Translations under genes and position numbers: made by a program
Shown: positions 11,473 to 40,200 of the stretch, piece by piece
Layout of the letters: each line of letters begins with the position of its first letter
Numbering within the stretch: position 1 is the stretch's first letter
The notes under the pieces: generated by a model
Database searches by the model: none
What the model was told of the DNA's origin: nothing
What the model saw: the letters and a program-made list of their open reading frames with translations, nothing else
Assembly (NCBI GenBank): GCA_009823395.1
Contig: CM020508.1
Location: 9,456,515 to 9,520,514, forward strand
Length of the DNA stretch: 64,000 nt
Direction of reading: 5' to 3'
Source: Thamnaconus septentrionalis
Taxonomy: Eukaryota; Chordata; Actinopteri; Tetraodontiformes; Monacanthidae

Positions 11473-13427
11473 GAATCAAACAAAAAAAATACATTACTTT
11501 AAATTTGTACACCACTACACAAAGTTTATTCCAACTTTACTTAAAAAAAAATAAAACAAACAAAAAACAACCTGTACTCATAAGTGGTCCTAAATGTTTC
11601 AGCCTTACAAAAGGAACAAAAAGATGCAAAGATAGCTTTTAATATCACTGTATACGTCCATCCATGTAGTCAGAACGGATCTAAAGCAGAAGCACTAGTC
11701 ATCAAAAGGTGTCCACAAACACACACCCACACACACTGTCTTAAAGAGTACCAATGAGTGCACTCAGATGGACACCTAGAGTTGTGTGAATGTGGCCCAT
11801 TGCAGAGGTGCACTTTCAGTGCCTTTGGCCCAAAGAGAGAATGAACAGGGGTCAACGAGGGGAGAATGGCAATGTAAACACACAGCGATTTCATTCATAT
11901 TTACCAACTAAACCTAATCTAAAACCAACAAGTGAATACAATTTGAGTACCTTCAATTTGCCTCTCTATGGCATATTACAAAGTATAACAAAAAAGCTTC
12001 GTGCTTTTTAGACAAGGTTGTTTTTTTTAAAGTAAGATTTCACTCAGGAAAAAAAATAGTCTAATAGTAAGCTAGACATAAGCCCAGACATCCAATTTGG
12101 CGGCTGATTAAATGTTTGGCACAGGGTTTTTGTACTGGATTGTTGTACAAATCCTCAAAACGCATTCTCCGCACTAAAAAAAAGAGCTCTGCCGTTGCCT
12201 CGATTAATTCACTGGTAGCGTTGCCACGTGACAATATCTTCACCGACTACGCAGCACTTTCTTAGCATTTGTAACCAAAGTGTGACGACATATCACCTCA
12301 CCACCTCAGAACTCACTGCCAACAGTCGGTGGGACTGCGGATTTCAAAAGAAAACTTAAAAGTCAACCCATGTCATGCCAGCAGTGAAGGACAACACATT
12401 ATTTACACTCAAAATCTTAAGTCTGTTTATTCATCTGTATACCAATAAACAAATTTAAATGTACTATTACAAAGCATCCTTAAAGTCCCCCAACAAAATT
12501 GGTCAAGAAAAGGCCTTTCGATATCACCTGTAGCACCAAAAGATCAATCCATTACAAAGACATCCTGGAAAAAAAAAGAAAAAAAAAAAGGTTGCAGCTA
12601 AAAACCTGACTTGACAGTCGGAGCTCTATAAAAATGTGGCACTTACATATTCGCGTCCCTTCTTAAAGTGTCTTAACGTACAAAATAGTGGCTTTAACAA
12701 CACCAGGACCTAAAAAGAAAAGCATCAGGTGTGAGGACTCCCAAATGGAGACATTTTGGCAAGCAATTTAACACACAGGAAGTATGACAGGACCCTTCGG
12801 ACCTTTCAAGCTCTACGTGCAAAAAAACAAAGGAAAAAAAAAATCCAGGAACGCAGCCAATGCCAGGGACAAGCATGGGGACACTACCGATGGGGCGGTA
12901 GGCCAAAAAAGAAAATAAGGAGAAAAAAGTGAAAGAAAATAAAATAGTTCAGAAGATCAGCCAGTAAGTTTAAAAGAAGGTGGTCAGTGAAAATGCACGA
13001 GCACCTGGTGAGACCTCGTTTCTCCTGACCAGAGCCATTCTCCTCCTCTCAAGGCAGAAAGACACAAAACAAAGAGCCAAAGAGCCACAGGACTTCTCCT
13101 AGGAATGTCGTGTGGACGGACTGCTGCGCTCCTTTCCTTCAGCAAACCTGCAGCCAAGCCTTCAACAGGATGTCATCACGCTACCAGCTAACGCCCACAC
13201 CCTCCCTCCCTCAGACCCACGACTCAACTCCCCCAACCCGACCCACTAATAAATTGCACCTTTTGCTCTACGGCTGACCGTAGAGACCTTTCACGTCTTA
13301 TCAAACTTACTTTTGTAGTAGCCCTTGTGATGAAAACAATTATGAAAACTTACCTGAATTACATTATAAAGACAAAGTTAGCCATCTATCAACTTTCGGC
13401 TTCATGGAATATTCAAACAGCAATCAG

Positions 13428-13429
<2 letters not shown>

Positions 13430-13497
<68 letters not shown>
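13430..13497. repeat. (GA)n microsatellite, 68 bp
   Basis: Perfect GA tract about 2 kb from the first one, same orientation. Confidence 0.97.
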
Positions 13498-13499
<2 letters not shown>

Positions 13500-14993
13500 A
13501 TATGGGATTGGTACCATTAGCCAACATGTATCCTCAAGAAAAAACAAAAAAACAAAGAAAGTCAAGCATCTTGGAACAATAAATATCCAACTGTTACTTT
13601 TTTTTTGTTTTCATTTTTACTATTTGCATAAAGCACAAACCTGACGTGGAACCGGAGGCATCCACTGTCAAGTGTTTCAAAACAGAACTGCCACAACTAA
13701 ATGTATGTAGTATTATTAGAAAGATAGAACACTTGTCCATAAAATAGTTTTGATATTTTACAACAGTATAAAAACGTCCTATCTACCGACTTGGCTGGGA
13801 GTGAGGGAAAAAAACCATCTGTTGAGCATAAACTACAGAGGTGATCTGATTTACCGTATGTACTACACATGGATCTGATTGGTAAATTATACGTACAAAA
13901 ACATTTTTACCATCTTGCTACCAAATACAGTTTTCCTTTTTTTTGTTTTATCAAATGGCGACAAAGTCATCTGACAAAATGAGGCCAATTACATAGAGGG
14001 ACCTTCGTGGATGCAACTTTGACTGGCAGCGCAAAGGCTTTATTTCATGTACAACCTGTTATGGCACTGGACGAGACTGTTGTCACAGCTCTGAGTCTGT
14101 GCACAAGGAGGATTTTCTCAACACTGAAGGGAACAAGAAGGAAAGAAATAAAGGAGAGAAAAAAAAGATCACAAAAGTGACACAGTTGACAGTCAAACCA
14201 GAGCGCCACCACATGGCCACACCCACAAGTAGACCTGTGATGCCCTCGACGTCAGTGTGATTTTTTTTTTAACCAAAGATATTAATGTTGTCAATACTAT
14301 ATTTTACAAACAACAAAAAAAAAAAACAAGAACAAAAACCGAGAGTTAGTGTCAACAATTGAGGAATAGGCTGCTTGTGAACATCGTGACAGATAGGTGG
14401 GGTGCGTTCAATATGGCACTGTGATATAAACCGACGGATGAGTAAATACACAGCGTGGAAACACCGCAATGGCCGTCACTTTTGGTGGAGTAATGTAGTT
14501 TGAGCAACTGGGGGTGAGAGGGCGGGGCAGGAAGCAGTGCGCCGTGAACCTCGCCAGCCGTCGCTTCCGTCGGTCGGTCGACTTCTTTCAATCGCTCGTA
14601 GAAATCAGTTGCATTAATTAGATGAAGCAGGAAAGCGGCGGAGCCGAACATCTTGGGGAGAGCAACGCGGCCACCTCGCTCTCCGGCAGATGAACTTTAT
14701 TTACATTCAACGGAGCTTCTGAACGCTCCGATCCGAGACGGGCTCTTAATAAGAAGAGGAAAAAAACAAACAAACAAAAAAACACCAACACGTTTTAAAA
14801 GAGCCCAAAAGTCTCTAGCTGCACCCAACCTCTGCCTGATAAATGTACCCCTGTGTATTTAATTAGTAACCCTCTGCAGCCGAGCGGAGCCCGGGGGATC
14901 GGGGGGGGTCCGCAGTCTGCTCTCCTGCCCTCCTGCTGTAGTGTAGAAGATGTGTGGCCTGGCGTGGAGAGCCCCCTGTCCATGAAAGCTGAC

Positions 14994-14996
<3 letters not shown>

Positions 14997-15056
<60 letters not shown>
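14997..15056. repeat. (GT)n microsatellite, 60 bp
   Basis: Perfect GT tract 470 bp from the gna11 stop codon, so (CA)n in the transcript. Confidence 0.97.
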
Positions 15057-15057
<1 letters not shown>

Positions 15058-15525
15058 TCGGGGCTCTCGACACGCCTCCGACTCACAAGCACTGGTTAAT
15101 AATGTAGTGACAAAGCATAAAGAAGAGGAGTGAGCGACGGCCTCGATGGAGGGCGAGAACGAGTACCATGCGTGATCAGGTTGTACGCAAAAAGGAGCGA
15201 GGATTTCGGAAATCAAACACCAACGGGGATGGGCGTCCTCTTCGAGACGGCGGAGGGAACGAAGTGCAAAGAGCTTCATGGACAGCAGAACATGGTAGTG
15301 TCGGTCTGATGATGGAGGAGGTGGAGGAGGAGGAGCCAGAGGAGGAGGCCAGGGAGAAACTCCTGAGCAGCCGCACAATTCATGCAGACGTTTGGAGTTT
15401 TTAGTAATAAAAAACAAAAAACAAAACAAAAAATAAAGTTCTGCATGACAAGAGTCGAGCTGCAGGTTGTCTCCTCCTTACTCGCTCGCCCTCTCTCTCT
15501 CTCGCCATCTTTCCGCCGTCGCCCC

Positions 15526-31704
<16,179 letters not shown>

Positions 31705-33000
31705 CACCGCATGAAAAGCCCGTCTGACAGGGGGGACCCGGGCTCGAACAGAGCGCCGGATGAATGAAGCCGAGCGTAAAAGTTTCAACACGTTGGTCTT
31801 GTAGGTGTGGCAACACCTTCGGGTTCACGGTGGAGTTCCAAGGGCTGGCGGTCCCCAGGTCAGAACGGCTGTCAAAGTGCGAAGACTTGACAGCTAAATC
31901 CGCGTCTTGTTTAAATCCTCAGGCTACGGGCACCGCTGGTTGTTCAGTGAAATGTGCCATGTAACATGTCCGCAAACATCTCAGGTGACTCCCGACACTA
32001 CAAACAAGCATTTTATAACATGCAAGAGCCTCTGGAAGCTGGTGCCCTGGAAACTCGACTAAACACTGCTAGTGTTGTAACCGAGCTAGCGCGACGAGTC
32101 GATCAATTTTCACCGTATCCACACTTGAAATGCGTTCCAGCGTCGCCTCGTCCCGTTTGCAAAAAGGTAATGGTGTCTTACCTTTTGCCTTACGCTTTTT
32201 TTTTTTCACTTGAAACTTGGGTACCAGAAACAGAGGGAAACATAAGCGTCACAGGTTACCACCGCCACATTGGTACGAACCCTCTGCTGGTTGCCCGGCC
32301 GAGTGCAGACCTAGCCGCCCTGAAACCAACACTGTACGCCCGCGCAGTGACAATTGATGACCGTAAAACTGTCCATCTACCGGACAAACTGATAGCCAAA
32401 CCCACTTCTGTCGGCACTCGATGCCCTTTCCCCCGAACCTCCCTCCCTAAAACTGCGTCCAGAGCAGCTATACCCTTGCAGAGCTAGGCGCCCAGTAACT
32501 AGTGAAGCTAAACGGAGGGGGAGGCTAATTGTTAGCGAGCTACGTTAGCTCAGCTAGCCATCCCTGGAATTGCAGCCAACTGGAGAACTACCAGGAAAGC
32601 TCCACCTGACACAAGGCCGTTATCGCTCCCTGGCGATGTTCCACAAGTGACTGAATCCCTGAAAGCCTAAGCGTCCAACCGGCAGTCAGATGGACCATCC
32701 TAGTCGGCGCATTTCTATCGCTTCTGGTGGATTTTTCCTCCCGTTAGTGGTGGTGATGATCGCTCTTCGTCACCAGTTCCTCAGCCCCCGGTATGGCGCT
32801 GCTGCTGACGTCACCAATGATCTAATTGGTGGAGAAGGGGGTGCAGCGAATAGGGACGAGTCAATGGGCGTCAAAGTGCGAGCCCTGGCGCGACGGGTAG
32901 GAGGTGGGGGGAATCATTCTTCCAAGTTTGTCTGAGAGGGAGTCTTCGTTTCGGAGGCGTGTCGGCGAAAGCGGCTGACATTTGGCCGGGACGGGCGACG
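31705..33000 (-). promoter_or_regulatory. gna11: gna11 5' UTR and CpG-rich promoter with CRE and CCAAT boxes
   Basis: CpG-rich sequence upstream of the gna11 start. It contains a perfect palindromic CRE (TGACGTCA, 32806-32813), directly followed by CCAAT (32814-32818), with a reverse CCAAT (ATTGG) at 32825-32829. A possible 5'-UTR intron is suggested by a minus-strand donor AAAAG|GTAAGA (exon edge at 32182) and acceptor CTGTCAG (exon edge at 31723); this is tentative. The 177-codon plus-strand frame at 31954-32487 is antisense to this leader and has no known similarity. Confidence 0.55.
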
Positions 33001-36000
33001 CCCATCTTCTGTCAGAGCTCAGCACATCCACACTGGGCGCTCATCCGCACGCAAGGTTAATGTGTGTCGTCGGCTCTTCGAGTCTCACAGGTTCGCTTAT
33101 AAATTACACCTCAACAATTGTTTGCGGGCAAATATGTAAAGGCAGCGCAAATAATCAACCACAGAGCCGGCGCTGTTGGCAGATTTACGATGAGCTCTTC
33201 ACATTTACAACGGACAAATTTGGAGGTGAAGAAACGTTCCCAAGTGCATGATAACCGAGCGAATTGGGAGGGGGGGGGGGCTTTGTTTGTACGTTTGTTT
33301 GTTTATTATAGCCTTGGCTATTTATTTATGTCACTCAAGCCATGAATATCACTTTGGACACGTTGGAAAAGCTCAACCCAAATGTGCAAGAATCCAAAGC
33401 CCCTTTAACTAACTGCAAAAACATCTCTCCTTCTACACCTGCATCAATATTATATCATATCTGTTGACTGAAGATGCAAGTCATGAGTTAGTGCCACATT
33501 AGATACAGGGTTTAGCTCAACCTACTAAAAATCTACTAATTAAACCAGAAATTCTACAATACGTATTGAATTGTAAATTGTTACAGCACAGCAGAACGTC
33601 CACAGACAAGAAACTCTAAGTTGGAAAAACATTAGCAAGTATAGTACGTTTAGTAATAAGTAAGAATCGGTGATAGAAATACATTTAAGATGAAATTCAA
33701 CTTTCTTATTCCCACTAAAGGAAAACTGTGTTTAAGGTTTGCTAACATCAGTTAATGTATTTTATTGCAGAGACTACCACTGTATTATCAGGCCTTAGTA
33801 TCGCGACCGCAGATATACAGCGCATCGCCAACATTCCTATTTCCATGTGAACGTTCTCTGACATCTGGTGGCAAGAAGAGGTATAGCAAGACTGGAATAT
33901 AAAACAACAAATTGACATTTACAAAGAAGCTCAGATGAGAACACCTGAACTATCCCTGGATCATATTCAGAACCTCCTACTTTTATTTCACCTTGCAACA
34001 ATTTACATCCTACAGAGTTGTTATGTCGCCAAATCTCACCAGAATCTTCTTCTCCTGCAGTGGCAACGAATGATGGTTCATGGACGTCTTAGTTTCGTAA
34101 GTCTCGTGGCTCAGGTGCCAAAAACGTAACTCAAGTCCGCACCAGATGTCACCACACTTGCAGTATGTTTGGCTCGATGTGGAAAATCTTGTGTCATGAC
34201 TCAGGAGGATTACAGTCCGGCCTGCTCGCATATCAGCGGCATTCGTGGGCGCGTGACACGAGTCTGCAACGTGCACGAATGACTTACGTCTTTCACCTTC
34301 TGCAAAAGTATTTGTCGCCCCGTCCAATAATCGAGCACTTTATTTTAATCGATTAAACGATGTTTATTTTTAGTGTATTTGAAGTGAATGGTTCATGTTT
34401 CGTTAAATATATATAAGCGAACATGCCATCAACCAATTGTGAAGAACATCTGAAATATGATATGCATCATTTCTGGAAAATGGGATGTAATACAGAAGTC
34501 AGCACGCGTCCCACTTCGTGTAACTGCAGGTAATAGAGAGGCGTACTCTTGAGCTAATACGGTCAGTCCACACCCACTTGCTACACAGCATTTCCTGACT
34601 TCCATCCTATCGCTTTGCTTGTGTACCCAGCACTTTGACGTGGCAAAGTGATTTTCCTCACAAATCAAATGAAAAACTTTTCATGTATAATGTATAGGTC
34701 CCATTTTGATATAAGATAAAACAATGGCTGGTTGCTGGACAACAGGGGGAGCTTTTTTTTTTTTTTTTTTTTAATGATTATATGAATTTGTATGCGTTTA
34801 CTTTACAACAACAGGTATCACACTTCAGATGATGATACCCCCTATACACAGCTGTCTTTCTGTTTTCGTCTCACCATGTTTCTGTGACAATAACAGGCTT
34901 AGTGATCTCAATATCTGAGATCATGAAGGGCTGCTGGGCCAACCGGTTCTGCCTCTCGCTGCTGAGACAAAAGGGTTGACATCCAAATAGCAGAGGGAGG
35001 AGGCGGGACTAGGCGTGAGCGAATACCGATTCAACACTTAGTTCCACTTAGTCGGTAACGAGACAGTTTAAACTATCTCGTTCATTTATATTCAACAAAC
35101 TAAACATAATTATGTTTTAGTTTGTTGCCATTTTATAGAAAAACGTAACTGCGTTTCACACAGCATCCGTCAGAAATTGGTGCACAATAAAGAAAAAAAT
35201 ATTGTAAAATGTGTGTAAATAATTTAAAAATAAACCGTCATGTTAAAATAACAATTGAAAGCTAAAGCTTTCAAAAGCCTAAACAATTCAACTAGGTCTG
35301 GATCTTGAAGATCCGTTTGAAGAGTTGGATATTAATTGATGAATTAACATTAGCAGAGATACCGTGTTTACAGGCTCTCCAATAAGAGAGTTTCATTTTC
35401 ATTCATTCATTTACATGAGAGAAATTTCTTTTCTTATTTCGTTTGCTATTAGTTTCAGATTATGGGGCGCAGCAAACTAACTAAAGGTTAGCAATTTTCC
35501 TTGTTTATTTCTTACTTTCTAATGAAAAATCACACTATACTTAAACTGTCTTACTCAGGGGGCTGGTGACGTGATGAAAAATATCCCCAGCTGAAACATA
35601 AGGCTGGGAATCTCCGGAGCGCTCGAAACTTTATCTGCGTCTGAGCGCACTCATTCGCAAATGCCAAGTTCCACGTTATGACTGCTTGACAAATTCCGGT
35701 ACTGGCCTTTCAAAACATAATAGCACTACCAGTTTCTTCATTTCATTTTCAAAGCTACGTGATTATTAAAGAAGAACAAACAAATAACTAAATCACCCAA
35801 CTTACTAATTAAACATCATGATTTTATAAATGTTGAAAACATATCAAGACACCATGTCGACTCAAAGTGACTTCCACAAAAAAGCTAGAGTGTAGATGTG
35901 GGTTTGCTCCATCCCTCCATTTTTAATACCCGCTTCTTCCTGAACTCAGGGCCACAGGGGTCCACTGGAGCCTCTCCCAGCCGTCATAGGGTGAAGGCAG

Positions 36001-36400
36001 GGTAACACCCTGGACAAGTTGCCTGTTCATCGCAGGGCCACATGGAGAAAAATAACAATTTACATTCACATACACTTCGATGGACAATTTAGAGTTTCCA
36101 ATTCACCTTACATGCATGTTTTTGGACTGTGGGAGGAAGCCGGAGAACCCGGAGAGAACCCACGCAGATACAGGGAGAATGTGAACTCCACACAGAAAGG
36201 TCCCAGGCCCGGAATCGAACCCACAACCTTCTTGCTGTGAGGCGGCGGTACTGAGGGAGTGTTTAGCTAGCTATAATGGCCCTGTGGTGAAGCACGAAGC
36301 AGGAATTAAACTTTTATCGTACTGCTGACAATAGGTGCACGAAGCAACGTGTAAAATCGATTCTGTTTCCCCAGTGCCTTGTCATAGCCGCGCTCTCCCG
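33001..36400. other. spacer between the divergent gna11 and gna15 promoters
   Basis: About 3.4 kb, AT-rich. No coding frame can be supported. It holds a poly(T) tract (about 34746-34772) and, near the gna15 end, the interspersed fish repeat at 35909-36262. Confidence 0.55.
35909..36262. repeat. abundant teleost interspersed repeat
   Basis: Carries the string of motifs I know from a very common fish repeat: CTGGAGCCTCTCCCAGC, AACACCCTGGACAAGTTGCC, CATCGCAGGGCCACA, GACTGTGGGAGGAAGCCGG, GAACCCACGCAGATAC, GAATCGAACCCACAACC. The class is not certain to me. Its open frame (36019-36240) is not a gene. Confidence 0.75.
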
Positions 36401-36419
36401 CAGGACACATTTACTTTTG

Positions 36420-36785
36420 AGGCGGAGTGAGCTCATTTCCGGAGCAGCCGCTGTCATTCGGCGCTGCCTTGACGCACGCGCATCGTCCCGAGCGCATTCC
36501 AGTTCCGAGGCGTTTTCGGCGGACCGCGGAGGCTTTACATTCCTGTGTAGGCGCGGTGGACGAGCTGCGGGTTGAGCCTCGTTTGGCGAGTGGGCCGAAA
36601 CAAAGAAGGAGTCGCCCTCGGAGTGACCGCGGCTGTAGGGTTGGTGGGGGGCGGGGGGAGTTGTCGGTGTGCGGCGTGACTCTCTGCGTGAGAGCCGCAG
36701 GTAGGTAGGCACCGGACCGGGGGAAGACATGCAACCAGGGAGCCTACCTGCCGCGTCTCCGTGAGTGTGACGGATCCATTTAAAG
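36420..36785 (+). promoter_or_regulatory. gna15: gna15 CpG-rich promoter and predicted non-coding first exon
   Basis: CpG-dense block about 325 bp before the coding exon. It ends with AAAG|GTAAGA (exon edge 36785), a strong donor. The matching acceptor CTTCTCTGCAG ends at 37058, so a 5'-UTR intron 36786-37058 is predicted, leaving a 52-base leader before the start codon. Overlapping frames on both strands are compositional. Confidence 0.6.
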
Positions 36786-37110
36786 GTAAGAGTCTAGCTT
36801 GTTTCTGCTATTGTTGTTTACGCACAACATTGAGCCAACTTAAAACCATCAAAAGATAAATAAGCAAGAGGGGTTAACTTTTGTGAACTTTGAGAGATGC
36901 TGAGCTGTTGTGATTTCCAGGGCGCAGGTTTCCGGGTGGGCTGGGATAAAAGCGGCGCAACCGAAATAGGTCGCAAACTAGCGCTGGTTAAACAGGCACT
37001 GGGTCACTTGACTCGAGGAGTTTCACTGTCGGCGGTGCTTATCGTCGCTTCTCTGCAGATTATTCATCAACTTGTTGTCACTGTAGTTGCTCGGGTCGGG
37101 TGTGTCGGCC

Positions 37111-37261
37111 ATGGCGGGCTGCCGGATGTGGTGCCACCGCGCTTGCGTGTGCTGCCTGTCCGAGGAGGAGAAGAGGAGCATCGCCGTGGACAAGGAGATC
37201 AAGAGGGCCCTCAAGCAGCAGAAGAAGAAGGAGAGGAGAGAGATTAAGATCCTCCTGCTCG
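37111..37261 (+). CDS. gna15: gna15 coding exon 1
   Basis: Fifty codons plus one base. Cys at 4, 8, 12, 14 and 15, then the charged N-terminal helix ending IKILLL; donor GTCAGT. Confidence 0.92.
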
Positions 37262-40200
37262 GTCAGTGGTCGGCACGCACATACACACGCAGTAAAATAT
37301 TTTATTTTTACCAGTGGTAGATGTGAATTGAAATCAAAATAGCATTTATGAATGAAGACCAGTGAATAACAATGAACAAACGTGATTTAGTGAGAATTTG
37401 CAACGTTCAGCGTGACAAAATAAAGACCGTCTGGCCTGTTTGGTTACCTGCAGCCGAGAGAAGAAACTATTTGAAGCATGTGTCACTGTGTGAACATGCA
37501 AAGAGGGGTCAAGATTGGGATTGGCTCTATTCTTATAAACAAACAGCAATGACACACAATCCACAAACCTAAACAGCCCGATTGGTTTACTGATATTTCA
37601 TGTGACTGATGTTTAAGTGAAGCAGGTACACCTGCATCTGCCAAGCCAAGTAGGGGAAGTGGAGCCTGAGGGCAAAGTGACATAATTCTATGAAAAATTA
37701 ACCATGAGTATGATAAATGTTCAATAGCAAGTGACATGCGCTCCTTCCCTGTGGAAACCTGCTGTTTGCTGTTGATGTGGCGTAATGGTGTAACAACATC
37801 AAGACTGATTGAAAAATCAACCAGATTTTCCCAGTTCAAGTTTAAAAGTCAACAATGCTTTAAAAAGTCAGTTGTCAAGTTCAAGGTTGCTTTAAATTCA
37901 CTTCTGGAATATGTGCGACACATACAGGGGAGCCAAATTGCATTTCTAATTTTTTTTGTATAATTAACTGTGTAACACTGCAGAGGGTCAGAGCCAACGC
38001 TTCCCACATGTCTCTGATTTGAAGATTCAATCTTTTGTTGAATCTGGTATTAGCAAATTAAACAGAAAAGTGGACATGACCAGGATGTTGAGGGCGTGGC
38101 ACCTCTGCAGACCAGATGACCTGGGGGAATCCCTGCAATCACATGGGGCATCAGGCAAACAGGAAGGCCAACTTATCACCTGCCCCCGTTTCCTCCAACA
38201 CTTTCAACACATGCCAACAGATTGATGAATGGCAGCACGTCTGTCAATAAAACACCTTTCAACATTGTAAAAACATTTTTATCATTTCACCGACGCAACT
38301 GTGCCAACAAAATGGTGAGACTATAATCATGACAGAGGATTCTAGCTTCTTCCTGCAGACTCAGTGAAACCCATGGTGAGTTTTTTCCCCGGCTTAAAAT
38401 AACTGAACCTAAACAATTGTAATTAAGTCTAGAATTAAAAAATAAACAACCTTTCATTCAATTTATATATTAGGGGGCAACAAAAATGAAAAAGTAAAAG
38501 AAATTCTAGAGTAAAATCTTTTCAGTTTGAGTAAAAACGAATGGAAGACTAACTTTGCAGACACTGAAACGTGAACTTTAACACCAGCACAAAAACAGAT
38601 GCTAGTATAGATAAAGACTGATGGAAGAATGACAGTAACGGTATGTAAATACATTATCATTATCACAATTGCACCAAATACAAGCTATTGAAATGAAAAT
38701 TAGGTTTTGTTTTGTTGTTGTTGTTTTTTAACACTTCAGTTTGTGTGAATTGAACTGACTGTAAAACAATGAATTTAAAAAATGGTCAATTTTAGCTTTA
38801 AAGCAATTTATATTATAAACCATCATCTTTATCATCAAGATCAAGCGATTCAGAGCATAAAAATCAAGTGGTAATTATTCTCATCTTTCATAATTTCTGT
38901 AGTTGCATGTAGCGATCCATTTGGCCATAGCTGGTGTGACTGAAGTTCATGTGAATTTTGACTCAGAAAAGTGAGACTCTGTTCTGAAGAAGACAAAAAA
39001 AACCTGCCTTCAGACCGTTGGCTATAACTACTTGATGCGTCGCGCAGGCACCGGGGAGAGCGGCAAGACCACCTTCATCCGCCAGATGCGGATCATCCAC
39101 GGCCGCGGCTTCTCCGAGGAGGACAGGAGGGGCTTCGCCAAGTGCATCTACCAGAACATCTACACCGCCATGAAGGCCATGACGGGGGCCATGGCCACGC
39201 TGAAAATCCCCTTCTCCAACCCGGAGAACGAGGTTAGAGACGCACACGTCTGAGTCAGCACCCTCACCCCCCACACACACACACACACACACACACTGAC
39301 ACAAAGAGTCAGGAGCGAACACAGGAGAGGCTGTACCAGTAGTGGAGCTATTGTGTCCACATTAAACAAGAGGCTTCAATAACACACAGCGGTGCAGGTC
39401 TATAAATAGGCGCCCGCAAAAGTCACCATGCGCGCACGTGAAAGCCGATGAATGAGTGGGGCAGATGTCGGAGGACAAGCTTATGTGAGGGAACCTTCAG
39501 CGCCAGGTCTCCTCACCTGTCGCGTCTCCCCTCCCCCACTTTCCCCCGCCCTCCTCTGGGTTTCAGATCTACGCCAAGTGGCTGCAGGAGGTGGACACGG
39601 TGCGGGTCACCCAGCTGGAGCGGGGCTACGTGGACGCCATCCGTCGTCTCTGGGCAGACATGGGCATCCGGGTGTGTTACAGCCGTCGCTGCGAGTACCA
39701 GCTCCTGGACTCCACTGAGTAGTGAGTAAACAGGAAGTCCCTGTGGCGCGGCCCTCAGCGCCGTCTTGACATCTTGGCTCGGAATCAGACGGTAGCTTCA
39801 AGGCTTCCGAGGAAATACACGCACCGGTTAATGTGTAGCACTTTATTTTGTTTTAAGCACCTACAGCTGTAGCTTTTAAATTCCGTCGTCCAGGCACACA
39901 GGTACAATGACAATAAATGTCTATCTCATCTTACCTCATCTTATCTTATCGTTACAAGAACAAAGAAATCACGTCGTATCATTTCAAGTCTTTGTCTGTT
40001 AGAAAAACACTGGATCTTGTGTTGTACTGCCTGGATTGTCATTGTAAGGTTTTTGTAGTCGCATAAAGGTTTCTGATGTTTTAGACGCTACAAGTTGGAC
40101 TCTTTTCAAACATATAATTAGGACACACGGCGTGGCCACCTTTGAATCCTTGAAACAAGTTGGTATCGTTCAGAAGTCTGTCTGGACTTGTCGCTACTAA

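Larger units (their letters stand above)
10081..15525 (-). other. gna11 3' UTR (probable) and tle5-gna11 spacer
   Basis: AT-rich sequence between the gna11 stop codon and the tle5 promoter. There is no supportable coding frame. On the minus strand AATAAA hexamers occur at several places (14702-14697, 14044-14039, 12431-12426, 11530-11525, 10466-10461), so the 3' UTR could end at any of them. The farthest lies just before an A-rich run. Two long GA tracts and one GT tract fall inside, and a poly(T)/poly(A) stretch covers about 10417-10450. Confidence 0.45.

Noticed and set aside
31705..31791. In-frame upstream ATG that would add 29 residues to gna11
   Set aside because: The family starts at MTxxS-MACC with a fixed length of 359, and the added residues are arginine-rich, unlike any relative.
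31954..32487. 177-codon plus-strand open frame
   Set aside because: Antisense to the CpG-rich gna11 leader; no recognisable domain, low-complexity composition.
36019..36240. 73-codon frame ending PRPGIEPTTFLL
   Set aside because: Lies entirely in a common fish interspersed repeat.
36314..36734. Minus-strand frames over the gna15 CpG island as a divergent gene
   Set aside because: Proline/arginine-rich compositional frames with no known N-terminus; no splice donor in frame could be confirmed.
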